Shown here: piece after piece, positions 44,559 to 54,152 of the stretch
Position numbering within the stretch: the stretch's first letter is position 1
How the letters are laid out: each line of letters opens with the position of its first letter
From: Leptotrichia sp. oral taxon 212
GTDB lineage: Bacteria > Fusobacteriota > Fusobacteriia > Fusobacteriales > Leptotrichiaceae
NCBI RefSeq assembly: GCF_001274535.1
Contig: NZ_CP012410.1
Coordinates: 2,267,126 to 2,331,125 of the forward strand
Length of the DNA: 64,000 nucleotides
Direction of reading: 5' to 3'
Notes under the pieces: model-generated
Databases searched by the model: none
Told to the model about the DNA's origin: nothing
What the model saw: the letters and a program-made list of their open reading frames with translations, nothing else
Made by a program: the position numbers and the translations under genes

Positions 44559-45620
44559 TTATAAGAATGATTTGAATGGTAAATCAGGTTCTATAGTGAA
44601 CGCATCTTCAAATCCTCTTGGGTACATATATTCCATGTCATCCTTGTTATCAGGGAATACAAATTTTCCTCCAGGCTGCCATATATATGGTTTAAATTTG
44701 TACTTCATTCTGTCTTTTCTGTAATTCCATAATAAAGTAATTTCTTTTGGATCAGCCATAAAGTTAGACCATATATCGTGATGTATAGGTATTACAACTT
44801 GTGTTTTCAGTTCCTCAGCCACTCTCAGTACATCTGAAGAAGTTAATTTATCTGTCATTCCTCTTGGATTTTCTCCAAATCCTACAAAGGCAACATCAAC
44901 CTTGTTTTCATTTCCATGCTTTACAAAATAGTTTGAATGATGTGAATCTCCTGCATTATACACATTACCTGCCTTTGTTTCTATCAGATAGTTAACTGCC
45001 ATATCGTCCATATCAGGTGGAAGTTTGTCTTTTAAAACAACATCTTCAGCCACTGTAAGCAGCATTGTTCTGTCGAATGATTCAAGAGCTTTTATTTTCG
45101 CATCCTTAACAGTTACTTCATCCCCAGGTCTTACAGTTACAAGTCTGTCTTCAGGCACACCCCATTTTCTCCATATGTCTGTACAAGTCTTAGGACCTAT
45201 AAATTTTGCTTCAGGGCAGTTTTTAAGAACTGCTGCCGCTACATTCTGATCTATGTGATCACTGTGTGAGTGAGTAGCCATAAGAGCATCAAGTTCTTTT
45301 ATTGCAAAAGGATCTATAACACAAGGAGTAGTTCTCAGGTTTGGCTGTAATGCCACACATCCTACTGCTCTCTGGTGCTGATGCTTAGGTTTCATAAGCT
45401 TGTTTTTTCCTGTTCTCTTTCCTGTTGCCACCCAAAGATCCATACAGATATTTGCGTTTCCTTCAGTCTTTACCCAGAGTCCCATATTTCCAAGCCACCA
45501 CATTGCAACTTTTCCAGGCTCAACTTTTGTTTCTTCAATTTCTTCATTTAACCAAGTTCCCCATTCGGGAAAAGTACTTAAAATCCAAGATTCTCTCGTA
45601 ATTTCGTCTAATTTAGCCAT
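44559..45620 (-). CDS. ulaG: L-ascorbate-6-phosphate lactonase (UlaG)
   Basis: A 353-residue metallo-beta-lactamase-fold hydrolase that opens the lactone ring of L-ascorbate 6-phosphate. The metal motif is THSHSDHID, followed by GDSHHSNYF and the C-terminal [11 protein letters not shown]. Length and motifs match UlaG. It is the first gene of the operon, with GGAGGA upstream, a promoter at 45698-45725 and operator-like repeats in its leader. It is cytoplasmic, acting on the product of UlaABC. Confidence 0.93.
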   Translation of the reverse strand: MAKLDEITRESWILSTFPEWGTWLNEEIEETKVEPGKVAMWWLGNMGLWVKTEGNANICMDLWVATGKRTGKNKLMKPKHQHQRAVGCVALQPNLRTTPCVIDPFAIKELDALMATHSHSDHIDQNVAAAVLKNCPEAKFIGPKTCTDIWRKWGVPEDRLVTVRPGDEVTVKDAKIKALESFDRTMLLTVAEDVVLKDKLPPDMDDMAVNYLIETKAGNVYNAGDSHHSNYFVKHGNENKVDVAFVGFGENPRGMTDKLTSSDVLRVAEELKTQVVIPIHHDIWSNFMADPKEITLLWNYRKDRMKYKFKPYIWQPGGKFVFPDNKDDMEYMYPRGFEDAFTIEPDLPFKSFL

Positions 45621-45641
45621 TTGTTTCCTCCTAAAAATAAT

Positions 45642-45725
45642 TTTGTTAGCATTTTTGTTAGTAATCTATTTTTGTCTGTTCATTATTTGTTAACAATGTT
45701 ATACCCTGTTTTTTCAAAAAGTCAA
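45642..45725 (-). promoter_or_regulatory. ula operon promoter with operator-like repeats
   Basis: On the minus strand TTGACT (45725-45720) and TATAAC (45703-45698) are 16 bases apart. A perfect ten-base palindrome TTGTTAACAA (45687-45696) covers the expected transcription start. Two TTTGTTAG direct repeats lie 12 bases apart closer to ulaG (45642-45661). These look like sites for a DeoR-type repressor such as UlaR, which is not encoded in this window. Confidence 0.55.
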
Positions 45726-45840
45726 TAGCACTTTTAAATTCTTTTTGATTACGTTTTTTTATTCATCGATATATCCTATATATTTTCATTAGTATACTAA
45801 AAGTTACTATAATACAATATTATCCTTATTAAATACTAAA

Positions 45841-45878
45841 AAAGATATGCTATATTTTTAATTATAAAGCATATCTTT
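45841..45878 (-). terminator. Terminator of the PepSY gene
   Basis: A perfect 11-pair stem AAAGATATGCT/AGCATATCTTT (45841-45851 with 45868-45878), followed on the minus strand by TTTTTTAG. It lies 34 bases after the stop codon. Confidence 0.75.
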
Positions 45879-45911
45879 ATATAATTTATTTTATTTTAAG
45901 TTTATTACAGA

Positions 45912-46250
45912 TTAATCATTGTCTACATCCCATTTTACAATTCTTCCACTCACTGCATCTATATCAAATTCATATTCAAGACCTCTAAAGTATATTTTTC
46001 CTTCATATACCATTCTTCCGTCTTCCCAGTCCAGATGAAGATTTCTTACATGTGAACTGTTTGCTCCTGGAACTCTTGATAAAGCAATAGCTCTCGCTCT
46101 GTTTGCTCCTATGTAGTTACCATTTCTGTTACTTCTTCTCACTGATGATGCCCTATTATTTTTTCTTGATTTTCCTGCAGCATTTGCTGTAACTCCAATT
46201 CCCAGTATCATTATTCCTAATAATATTACATTCAACATTTTCTTTTTCAT
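45912..46250 (-). CDS. Small secreted PepSY-domain protein
   Basis: About 112 residues. A signal peptide (MLNVILLGIMILGIGVTANA) is followed by a basic region (KSRKNNRASSVRRSNRN). One PepSY repeat from about residue 50 reads IGANRARAIALSRVPGA, VYEGKIYFRGLEYEFDIDAVSGRIVKWD. PepSY domains bind or inhibit peptidases or act in the envelope. A TTG two codons upstream (46256) is nearer to the AAGGAG and may be the true start. A periplasmic location is inferred. Confidence 0.8.
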   Translation of the reverse strand: MKKKMLNVILLGIMILGIGVTANAAGKSRKNNRASSVRRSNRNGNYIGANRARAIALSRVPGANSSHVRNLHLDWEDGRMVYEGKIYFRGLEYEFDIDAVSGRIVKWDVDND

Positions 46251-46387
46251 AAGCAATCTATCTCCTTATTATGTTTTTTTATCTAAATGTATTATAGAAT
46301 GACTATATGAATTTAAAATGAATGGAAAATAAAATTGATAATTTTACACTTCACTATTTTCTATAACTTTTCCTTTTATAAAAAAAA

Positions 46388-46475
46388 TGGTGCCCGAGGC
46401 CGGAGTCGAACCGGCACGATATCACTATCGACGGATTTTGAGTCCGTTGCGTCTACCAATTTCACCACTCGGGCA
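46388..46475 (-). tRNA. tRNA-Leu (anticodon CAA)
   Basis: Acceptor arms TGCCCGA and TCGGGCA pair perfectly. The D-arm, a five-pair anticodon stem ACGGA/TCCGT with loop CTCAAAA (anticodon CAA, reads UUG), a long variable arm (class II tRNA) and GGTTCGACTCC of the T-arm are visible. CCA is encoded (46388-46390) and is followed by a T7 run that can end transcription. Confidence 0.95.
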
Positions 46476-46641
46476 TAACACCATTATCTAATATTTTTAA
46501 TACTTATACATTTTAATAGATTTTGAGAGATATGTCAACTATTTTTTATAATTTAAGCAATAGTGGGCTAATTATGCTTTTTACACTCTGTTTCTTTTCA
46601 TATCTCCCAAAATCTTTTATTTCCATATATTTTATTTTTTT

Positions 46642-47471
46642 CTATTCAGCATTTACAATCAATTTTATACCATTTGGAAGCTCAATAACTGCTTTATTCT
46701 TATCTTTTATCGAAAAATTTCCCTCAAATTTTTCTTTATCCATTGTTGCATAAATTTCTTCAACACCTGTAGAGTTTGCATTTTTAGGAATTTTCCTCAT
46801 ACCATTCCACTGATTCATTCCAAAATGATGATGATATCCGTCTATTGAAAGAAAATATGCCTTCGGTACTTCTGAAACTACATCAAGACCTAATTTCTTA
46901 ACATAGAAATCTTTATCATTTTCAATATCTGAAGATTCCATGTGAATATGACCTATTTTTGTTCCCTCAGGAATTGAAAATTCAGGCATGCCGTCGGAAA
47001 TTCTAAGCAAGTCCTCGACATCAACCTGTTCCGTTCCCATGACAACATGACCATTTTCCCATTTCCAGTTATGATAATCCCTGTCAGCATAAACTTCAAT
47101 CCCATTTCCTTCGGGATCTGTCAGATAAATAGCTTCACTTACATCATGATCCCCTGCTCCGTCAAGCTTTATCTGCTCCTTTACACAGTTTCTTAAAAAG
47201 TTTCCTAAATCTTCCCTTTCAGGTAATAAATATGCAATATGATACACATTTGTCTCATCATGTTCTTTTTTTCTTCATTTCCATAGGAAATAAGCCTTAT
47301 AATTTCTTTTGTTTCAGTTCCTAGTGAAATTTTCCTTTTATCAGCATTTTTTTCATCCCTCAGAACTTTCATCTTTAGTAACTTAACATAAAAATTCTTC
47401 ATCTTTTCAATATCTTTTACCCTTAAGATTATAAAATCAAAATTTAATCCATATCTTTTTTTGCTGCTCAT
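46642..47471 (-). pseudogene. Two-domain VOC (glyoxalase/CatE-like) protein, frameshifted
   Basis: Two VOC domains are visible. The first begins LNFDFIILRVKDIEKMKNFY; the second holds GTKIGHIHMESSDIENDKDFY and GYHHHFGMNQWNG. The frame breaks at a run of seven A (47266-47272 on the plus strand as T7). With eight, EEKKEHDETNVYHIAYLLPERED reads through and gives about 277 residues, the size of catechol-2,3-dioxygenase-like CatE. As written, two separate frames of about 88 and 201 residues remain. Start at 47471 (GGGAAGTG upstream). A metal-dependent dioxygenase or glyoxalase role is known for the family; the substrate is unknown. Confidence 0.8.
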
Positions 47472-47575
47472 AGTATTCACTTCCCATTTTAAAAAATAAT
47501 ATCTTTATCATATATGATATTTGTATATAAAAATATAGTAACACTTTAAAATGTAAAAATCAATATTTTATATTC

Positions 47576-48160
47576 CTACTCACTATATTTTATCCGTTTT
47601 TCAACTTCTTCGTATCTTGGGCTCCCAATAAGCTTTTCAAGGTCAATATTGGAACGGATATTCCCTTTTCTTATTTCAGGCATAAGCCTATTTATTTCCT
47701 TTTTTGTAAATCCCAGTATTTTCAATGTATCTTCATCAGCACTGTTAATATTGTACTTTCTAAAATTCTTCCCATTATAATTTTCAGAAGGATTTTTTAT
47801 TTTTTCTTCATCGACATAAAGATATTTTTTTGCCTGTTTCATTCCTGCATCACCAAAACGTGGAATATTTTTCATTTCCTTAATATCTGAAATAATCCCC
47901 ACTTCATCCCGAAATTCAACAATCTTTTCAGCTTTTGATTTCTGAAATCCCAGTTTCAGGAGCTCATCATAGCTGACACTGTTCACATCAAACTTTTTAT
48001 CCGTCTTTGACAGATCATTTTCCTTCTTGGCTTTCTCCTTCTTATAGGAAGCTTCTTCGCTAATTTCTATATCAGGAATACGCTTATCCTCAATATAGAG
48101 CCTTAAAAAGTTTCCCGCAGTTAAAAGTATTACAAAAATAACAGCATGTTTTATTTTCAT
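47576..48160 (-). CDS. Helix-hairpin-helix protein (ComEA-like)
   Basis: 194 residues. One N-terminal membrane segment (AVIFVILLTAGNFLRLYI) and a charged linker (about 25-50) are followed by HhH motifs: FDVNSVSYDELLKLGFQKSKAEKIVEFR, then IPRFGDAGMKQAKKYLYV, and a second set YNINSADEDTLKILGFTKKEI. This is the ComEA pattern, a membrane-anchored protein that binds incoming DNA in natural transformation. Two sets of motifs are more than the single pair in many ComEA. Other competence genes are not seen here. It follows hemZ by 62 bases. Confidence 0.72.
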   Translation of the reverse strand: MKIKHAVIFVILLTAGNFLRLYIEDKRIPDIEISEEASYKKEKAKKENDLSKTDKKFDVNSVSYDELLKLGFQKSKAEKIVEFRDEVGIISDIKEMKNIPRFGDAGMKQAKKYLYVDEEKIKNPSENYNGKNFRKYNINSADEDTLKILGFTKKEINRLMPEIRKGNIRSNIDLEKLIGSPRYEEVEKRIKYSE

Positions 48161-48222
48161 GTCCTTCTACCCCCTCAATTAATTTCCCTTTTATTTTATT
48201 TTTTTATCAACCCTTTTAATTA

Positions 48223-49692
48223 TTACTCAAATTTTTCATATTTACTTTCAAACAGATTTTTTAAAGCCTGTTTTTTCTCCTCCAGCCTTACAGGCAGTTC
48301 ATTTACCCACACTAACGGATCCTTTGGATTTACAAGCCTTTTTATACTGTTTCTTTTTTCTTTTTCATTATAATGTATGAGTTTTGTTATTGCTCCTGCA
48401 CCGATTCCGATGACAGTCTTGTTTTCTTCTATCATTTCAATATTATAGACGGATTCTTCACCTTCTACAGAATATCCAAGGTTTTCTCCCCACTGGAAAC
48501 TGTTTTTCTGTCTGTACATGTAATAAGGATTCAATTTCTTATTTTCTGTCACTTTATCTATTTTATCAAAAATTCTTTTATAATCAAGCTCAATATAATG
48601 CCTGTAGTTTTCCTTATTCAGCCTGCTTGCATTTTTTATGGCAAGATTATGAATTGTAAGGTTTTCAGGATTATATTTTTCCAGTTCTTCCAACGTATGT
48701 AAAATATCTTCTGTCGTCTCTCCGGGAAGTCCCAGAATCAGATCCATATTAATTTTGAGACCCATTTCTTTAGACATACTGTAAACATTGTCAAACTCTT
48801 CCCTGTTGTGATACCTGTTTACAAGCTTTAATGTCTTTTCATTAAAACTTTGCGGATTTATGCTTATTTTATCTACACCATGTTTTTTCAGTATTTGAAG
48901 TTTTTCTCTGTCTAAAGTGTCTATCCTTCCAGCTTCAAAAGTAAACTCCCTAAGATTTTGCAAATCATAGTTTTCCTTTACAGTAATAAGCAGTTTTTCA
49001 ATCTTTTCAGCAGAAAGTATTGATGGCGTTCCCCCGCCAATGTATATTGTATTTATCTTTAATTTCTGTTCCTGCGCAAATTTTCCTATTTCGGATGTTT
49101 CCCTATACAGTGACTTAATATATTCATCATACCTTTCTGCATACTTCCCCTTCAGAAGATACGCAGGAAAGGAACAGTAAGTACATTTTGTAGGACAGAA
49201 AGCCACACCTATATAGATTCCTATCGTTTCCCTGTCAAGATATTTTTCCTGCCTTTTTACTATATCAAGGAGAAGCTTTATCTTTTCTTCACTTACAAAA
49301 TATATATTTTTCAATATATCTGCTATTTTTTCGTAGGAAAGTCCCATATTTAAAAACCTTCCCGCAATCTTTGCAGGACGTACACCAATAAGTGCTCCCC
49401 ACTTATATTCCCTTTCTTTTCCAGAAAGCTTCAAAAGGGAAGTTTTTGCCATAACTTCAGCCTGATCAAAATAATCATTCCCTATTTTTTCATAGGAAAT
49501 TTCAATTTCCTTTACAGTTCTATTCCCTATAATAACAGAAGATTTCACTGTTATCAGCTGTAAACTTTCATTTACATCTATACATATTTTTTCATCTGCA
49601 TTTTCAGATAAAATTTCATAGTATTCAGGAAGAAGAACCCTTACAAATTCTTCCAGCTTGTTTTTATTTATATCTATGTTTGAAATTATCAT
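48223..49692 (-). CDS. hemZ: Radical SAM coproporphyrinogen dehydrogenase-like (HemZ)
   Basis: 489 residues. An N-terminal domain of about 160 residues precedes the radical SAM core, which has CPTKCTYCSF (4Fe-4S Cys triad), YIGGGTPSIL, and EAGRIDT. The arrangement, with an N-terminal extension and the GVRPAKIAGR motif, is that of HemZ rather than HemN. Relatives make protoporphyrinogen without oxygen, although many HemW/HemZ-like proteins have other roles; no other heme genes are in the window. The start lies three bases after the uppP stop, so it is probably co-transcribed. Confidence 0.8.
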   Translation of the reverse strand: MIISNIDINKNKLEEFVRVLLPEYYEILSENADEKICIDVNESLQLITVKSSVIIGNRTVKEIEISYEKIGNDYFDQAEVMAKTSLLKLSGKEREYKWGALIGVRPAKIAGRFLNMGLSYEKIADILKNIYFVSEEKIKLLLDIVKRQEKYLDRETIGIYIGVAFCPTKCTYCSFPAYLLKGKYAERYDEYIKSLYRETSEIGKFAQEQKLKINTIYIGGGTPSILSAEKIEKLLITVKENYDLQNLREFTFEAGRIDTLDREKLQILKKHGVDKISINPQSFNEKTLKLVNRYHNREEFDNVYSMSKEMGLKINMDLILGLPGETTEDILHTLEELEKYNPENLTIHNLAIKNASRLNKENYRHYIELDYKRIFDKIDKVTENKKLNPYYMYRQKNSFQWGENLGYSVEGEESVYNIEMIEENKTVIGIGAGAITKLIHYNEKEKRNSIKRLVNPKDPLVWVNELPVRLEEKKQALKNLFESKYEKFE

Positions 49693-49695
49693 CTG

Positions 49696-50520
49696 TTACT
49701 TTACAACCCCCGTAAGAAACAAAATTAAAATAATTATTCCTACTATGATACGGTAATATCCAAATATTTTAAAATCATGTTTTTTAATATAATTCATAAA
49801 TACTTTTATCACTCCATAGGCAAATATAAATGAAAGGACAAATCCTAAAGCTATGAGGAACCATTCGTAACTTCCCAGTCCTGAACCGATTTTAATTATT
49901 TTCAGAAGAGTTGCACCCAGCATTGTAGGAATTGCCAGAAAAAAAGAAAATTCAGTTGCAAGAACTCTGTTAAGCCCCAGAAGAACTCCACCAATAATAG
50001 TGGCCGCCGATCTCGAAGTTCCCGGTATCATTGCCAGACATTGGAAAATACCTATTTCTAGAGCTGTTATAACAGGAAGTTCAGCTATAGTTTTAAATTT
50101 TTCCTTTCTTTTTTTGCCTGATTCCAGCCATATAAGTAAAATTCCATAAACTACAAGCATTACTGAAACTGTCATTGGATTAAAAAGATGCTCATCTATA
50201 ACATCATCAAAAAGTAACCCTAAAACTACTGCAGGCAATACTGCAGCGATAATTTTTATCCACATGAGCGTTATTTCTTTTCTTTTCTGTGAGGAAATCT
50301 TCGAGGAAAAAGGCCATATTTTATTCCAGTAATACACAACAACTGATAATATTGCCCCAAGCTGGATTATTATTTCAAAAGCATTTACAAACTGTTTATT
50401 TTCTGACAGCTTTAAAAACTGCTCCACTATTATCATATGTCCTGTACTGCTTACAGGGATAAATTCTGTCAGCCCTTCCACAAGGCTCAGCAATACTACT
50501 TTTACAATATCTAGAATCAT
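49696..50520 (-). CDS. uppP: Undecaprenyl-diphosphatase UppP (BacA)
   Basis: A 274-residue inner-membrane enzyme that recycles the lipid carrier of cell-wall synthesis and gives bacitracin resistance. The two active-site blocks are EFIPVSSTGHM near the N-terminus and PGTSRSAATI at about residue 165. Eight helices are expected. Start chosen at 50520, where GAAGGAG lies six bases upstream. It is followed at once by hemZ. Confidence 0.94.
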   Translation of the reverse strand: MILDIVKVVLLSLVEGLTEFIPVSSTGHMIIVEQFLKLSENKQFVNAFEIIIQLGAILSVVVYYWNKIWPFSSKISSQKRKEITLMWIKIIAAVLPAVVLGLLFDDVIDEHLFNPMTVSVMLVVYGILLIWLESGKKRKEKFKTIAELPVITALEIGIFQCLAMIPGTSRSAATIIGGVLLGLNRVLATEFSFFLAIPTMLGATLLKIIKIGSGLGSYEWFLIALGFVLSFIFAYGVIKVFMNYIKKHDFKIFGYYRIIVGIIILILFLTGVVK

Positions 50521-50582
50521 GATTTTCTCCTTCTTTATTTTCATATCTAGCCTTGACTGATGTCAAGACCCGTCTGATATAC

Positions 50583-51506
50583 TTATCTGATTTTTATATG
50601 TTTTATTTCCTTCATATCCTTGAACCTGTTAAATCCTACAATTCCTGCAAGAATTATTATTCCTCCAATAATTGTAGCCGGTGTCAGTTTCTCATCCAGA
50701 AAAACTATTCCTGCAATTGCCGCAATAAAAGGCATAAGAAACATAAAATTCACAATTTCACTTGTTGTTTCAGCAAGCGAAAGAGACTTTGTCCAGAAAA
50801 GCGAAGCAAGAACGCTTGCCATTAGCGACAGGCAAAGAATTATGAAAAAACTCTCAAAATTCATTTTAGGAATTTCCAGCAGTGACTTCGGAGAATACAA
50901 TACTATAAGTATTGTCCCTGCCAAAAGACTGAAAGTCGTAGCTTCTGAAGCTGAATACCTCTCAACGAATTTCTTCTGTATAATATTATATATAGCCAAA
51001 GCCGTTGATGCAAAAAGCATCCAAAATACCCCTGCATTAAATGAAAGAACTCCTTCCCACAGGGTCAGCACCAGAATTCCTGTAAAAGAAATAAAAATTG
51101 AAATCCAGCAGTAGATATTAATCTTTTCCTTCAGAAAGATCCATGATAGCAGCGCTGTAATAATCGGACTACATGCCAGAAGTATACTTGCCGTTGCCGA
51201 GCTCAATGTACTTACAGCCTTATTAAAGGCTATCATATATACTGTAAATCCTGAAAATCCCGATATAAAAAACATCAGGCTGTCTTTCACATGAGGAAAC
51301 TTTATCTTTTTTATAAAAATAAACACAATTAAAGTAAAAAAGGAAAAAACATACCTCAGAACTGCCAATGTGACAGGATCCTTATAATATTTAAAACCCA
51401 TCTTCGTAAAAAGAAAGGATATTCCCCAAAAAAACACTGATATAAAAGCTAAAATTTTTGAAGCACCGCTTTTATGACTTTCCATGTAAAATCTTACTTT
51501 TTTCAT
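50583..51506 (-). CDS. EamA/DMT family permease
   Basis: A 307-residue inner-membrane protein with ten helices in two EamA repeats. Visible marks are FFWGISFLFTKMGF, ATASILLACSPIITALLSWIFLKEKI and, in the second repeat, FLMPFIAAIAGIVFLDEKLT. DMT proteins export or import metabolites such as amino acids; the substrate is unknown. An AAAAGGAG site precedes the start. It follows smpB by 34 bases. Confidence 0.85.
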   Translation of the reverse strand: MKKVRFYMESHKSGASKILAFISVFFWGISFLFTKMGFKYYKDPVTLAVLRYVFSFFTLIVFIFIKKIKFPHVKDSLMFFISGFSGFTVYMIAFNKAVSTLSSATASILLACSPIITALLSWIFLKEKINIYCWISIFISFTGILVLTLWEGVLSFNAGVFWMLFASTALAIYNIIQKKFVERYSASEATTFSLLAGTILIVLYSPKSLLEIPKMNFESFFIILCLSLMASVLASLFWTKSLSLAETTSEIVNFMFLMPFIAAIAGIVFLDEKLTPATIIGGIIILAGIVGFNRFKDMKEIKHIKIR

Positions 51507-51540
51507 GATGACTCCTTTTCCGTATACTATCCTTCAGATA

Positions 51541-51987
51541 CTATCTTCCAAAATCTTTCTGAACTTTTTTCATATCTCTTTCCTGGTCTTTTCTTTTAAG
51601 GGCTTCCCGCTTATCATGCAGTTTCTTACCTTTTGCAAGCCCTATTTCCATTTTTACAAGCCTCTGTTTTGTATAAACTGACAGAGGAATTATTGTATAT
51701 CCCTGTTCCTTTATCTTGGCTGCCCATTTTTCTATTTCTTTCCTGTTAAGGAGAAGTTTTCTTACCCTCGATTCAGGTTTGTTATGTATATTTCCAAATT
51801 CATAAGGAGTAATATGCATATTCATTATAAAAATTTCATTCTTTATAATTCTTATAAAGCTTTCCTTTATGCTCACTTTTCCTGCCTTCACAGACTTCAC
51901 TTCCGTTCCCACAAGTTCGATTCCTGCTTCCAGCTTATCTTCTATGAAGTAATCATGAAAAGCTTTCTTATTTCTAGCCAGTACCAT
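51541..51987 (-). CDS. smpB: SsrA-binding protein SmpB
   Basis: 148 residues. Typical SmpB start ARNKKAFHDYFIEDKLEAGIELVGTEVKS in pieces, with the RNA-binding HITPYEFGNIHN, LLLNRKEI and GKKLHDKREALKRKDQERD blocks. It binds tmRNA and rescues stalled ribosomes. It lies two bases after rnr, a very common pairing (RNase R degrades the faulty mRNAs). The tmRNA gene is not in the window. Confidence 0.96.
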   Translation of the reverse strand: MVLARNKKAFHDYFIEDKLEAGIELVGTEVKSVKAGKVSIKESFIRIIKNEIFIMNMHITPYEFGNIHNKPESRVRKLLLNRKEIEKWAAKIKEQGYTIIPLSVYTKQRLVKMEIGLAKGKKLHDKREALKRKDQERDMKKVQKDFGR

Positions 51988-51989
51988 TT

Positions 51990-54134
51990 TTAATTCCCCT
52001 CATCTTCTGTTTCTGTATTTTCCAAATCTATTTCCTCTTCACTGAAAGGTACAACTTCTATTTCCATTCTATCATAGGAAGCTCCTGTAACTATTACTTT
52101 CAGAGTATCTCCCATTGTGTATGAAACATTATGTTTCCTGTCTGTAATTTTATAGTTTTCTTCATCATAGACAAAACTGTCCCTTACAGTGTTTACATTA
52201 TAAACAACTTCTATATGGTTTTCAAGCTCCATGAATATCTTATTTTTATTCATTCCGCTCAGCCTTGCTATATAAGTCTTTCCTATCTTGTCCTGCATAT
52301 ATTCAATCAGCTTTATTTTTACACTGTCTTCTTCAAGCTTGTCAGCTATTCTCTCTGTTCTGGAAATAGCCGCTGAAATCACTTCAAAGCTGGACATATA
52401 TTTTGTTTTTTCCTTGTCCTTCATAAATCTTTCTATCGATCTCCCCAGCATTCTATGTACTACAAGATCCGAATATCTTCTGATAGGCGAAGTAAAATGC
52501 AGATAATATTTCGAAGCCAGTCCAAAATGTCCCAGATTTTTATTTGCATATCTTGCCCTCTGCATCGCCCTCAAAATAAGCTTGTGTATGAGATATCCTT
52601 CCGGAAGTCCTGTCGTTTTCTCAATAATTGTCTGAAATTTTCCCGGATGAAGGTCATCCAGATTTTTTATATAATATCCAAATTTTGCCAGAGATTCATT
52701 CAGGACAGTTATCTTAGCCTTGTCAGGATCCTCATGCACCCTATATATGGCAGGTATTTCTTCCCAGAATAGCTTTTCAGCCACAACTTCATTTGCCGCA
52801 ACCATAAAATCTTCTATAAGCTTTTCCGCTTCCCCTCTTTCCCTTACTTCTATTTTCTTGACAAGTTTACTGTCATCAAGTACAACCTTTATTTCAGGCA
52901 ATTCAAAGTCTATGCTTCCTCTACGCTTTTTCGTATTTCTTATTATGTGGGAAAGTTCAAGCATTTCTGTGATCATTTTATGAATGGCGCTATATTTTTC
53001 AATCAGTTCCTCATCACCTGAAAATATTTTATTTACATCTGTATAGGTCATTCTGTATTTAGATTTTATAACAGATTTATAAAAATCATTTCCTATTACT
53101 TTTCCTCTTGCATCAAAATCTATTTCTACAGTAAATGTAAGCTTGTCCTCATGCGGATTCAATGAACACAGGTTGTTTGAAAGTTTTCTCGGAAGCATAG
53201 GTATTACCCTGTCAACAAGGTAAATGGAGTTCCCCCTTTTCAGAGCTTCCGCATCAAGTTCCGTTCCTTCCTTTACATAGTATGAAACATCAGCAATACT
53301 TACATACAGCTTGTATCCAATATCAGTTTTTTCAACGTATACCGCATCATCCAGATCCTTTGCATCTGCTCCGTCAATAGTGATAATATTAAGATGTCTC
53401 AAATCCTTCCTGTCCTCAATTTCTGCAGAAAAATCTTCTTCTATCCTGTCGACTTCCTTTATTACCTCATTTGAAAATTTTTCCTGTATCCCGTTATCTA
53501 TAAGAAGAGCAGAAATCAAAGTTTCTGTATCCTGAGGATTTCCAATTATGCTTACCACTTCACCTTCAGGTTTTTTCTCGCTGTCTCCCCAGAAATATAT
53601 TTTTACTGCGACCAGATCCCCTGTTTGGGCACCTTTTGTCTTTTTCTTTGAAATATATATATCCCTTGGAGCGTTTTTAGGCCTTACAAACCCGAAATTC
53701 ATACTCTTTTCAAATACTCCTACAACAATGTCCCTGTCCCTTTTTACAATCTTATAGACTTCACCTTCCCTGCTCTTATCAGGAGATTTACTTTCCTTAA
53801 GTATTCTTATAAGAACCGTATCTCCGTTCATTGCAGTATTTAAATAATTTCCGGGTATAAAGACACTTTTTTCTCCGGGAATATCAAGAAATCCAAAATT
53901 TCCGTTACCAATTGAAATTTCTCCCCTGAGAAAGCCTTCCTTTTCAGGCAGTGTGTATTTCCCGTTTCTTTTCAGGTAAATTTCTCCATCTTCTTCCCAG
54001 CTGTTTATAATCTGTTTATACAGCTTTCTCTTTTTCTGGCTCCACTCCAGCAGCTGTAAAATTTCCTGAAACGTGAATTCATATTCTTCCAGAACCTGTT
54101 TCAGATATTTCAGTTCTTTTTCTAAATTTTTCAT
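51990..54134 (-). CDS. rnr: Ribonuclease R
   Basis: A 714-residue exoribonuclease. An N-terminal helix-turn-helix-like region (about 1-60) is followed by cold-shock RNA-binding domains with GNFGFLDIPG and NFGFVRPKN. The RNB catalytic domain has TIDGADAKDLDDAVYV (metal Asp cluster) and the C-terminal S1 domain holds YIARLSGMNKNKIF. It degrades structured RNA 3' to 5'. An AAGGTGAG site precedes the start. It is followed by smpB and preceded by yqeK. Confidence 0.95.
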   Translation of the reverse strand: MKNLEKELKYLKQVLEEYEFTFQEILQLLEWSQKKRKLYKQIINSWEEDGEIYLKRNGKYTLPEKEGFLRGEISIGNGNFGFLDIPGEKSVFIPGNYLNTAMNGDTVLIRILKESKSPDKSREGEVYKIVKRDRDIVVGVFEKSMNFGFVRPKNAPRDIYISKKKTKGAQTGDLVAVKIYFWGDSEKKPEGEVVSIIGNPQDTETLISALLIDNGIQEKFSNEVIKEVDRIEEDFSAEIEDRKDLRHLNIITIDGADAKDLDDAVYVEKTDIGYKLYVSIADVSYYVKEGTELDAEALKRGNSIYLVDRVIPMLPRKLSNNLCSLNPHEDKLTFTVEIDFDARGKVIGNDFYKSVIKSKYRMTYTDVNKIFSGDEELIEKYSAIHKMITEMLELSHIIRNTKKRRGSIDFELPEIKVVLDDSKLVKKIEVRERGEAEKLIEDFMVAANEVVAEKLFWEEIPAIYRVHEDPDKAKITVLNESLAKFGYYIKNLDDLHPGKFQTIIEKTTGLPEGYLIHKLILRAMQRARYANKNLGHFGLASKYYLHFTSPIRRYSDLVVHRMLGRSIERFMKDKEKTKYMSSFEVISAAISRTERIADKLEEDSVKIKLIEYMQDKIGKTYIARLSGMNKNKIFMELENHIEVVYNVNTVRDSFVYDEENYKITDRKHNVSYTMGDTLKVIVTGASYDRMEIEVVPFSEEEIDLENTETEDEGN

Positions 54135-54152
54135 TTCTCACCTTATTTAACT

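Noticed and set aside
46642-47480. Two separate VOC genes in one operon
   Set aside because: The two frames align as neighbouring parts of one two-domain protein and are rejoined by one base in a T7 run.
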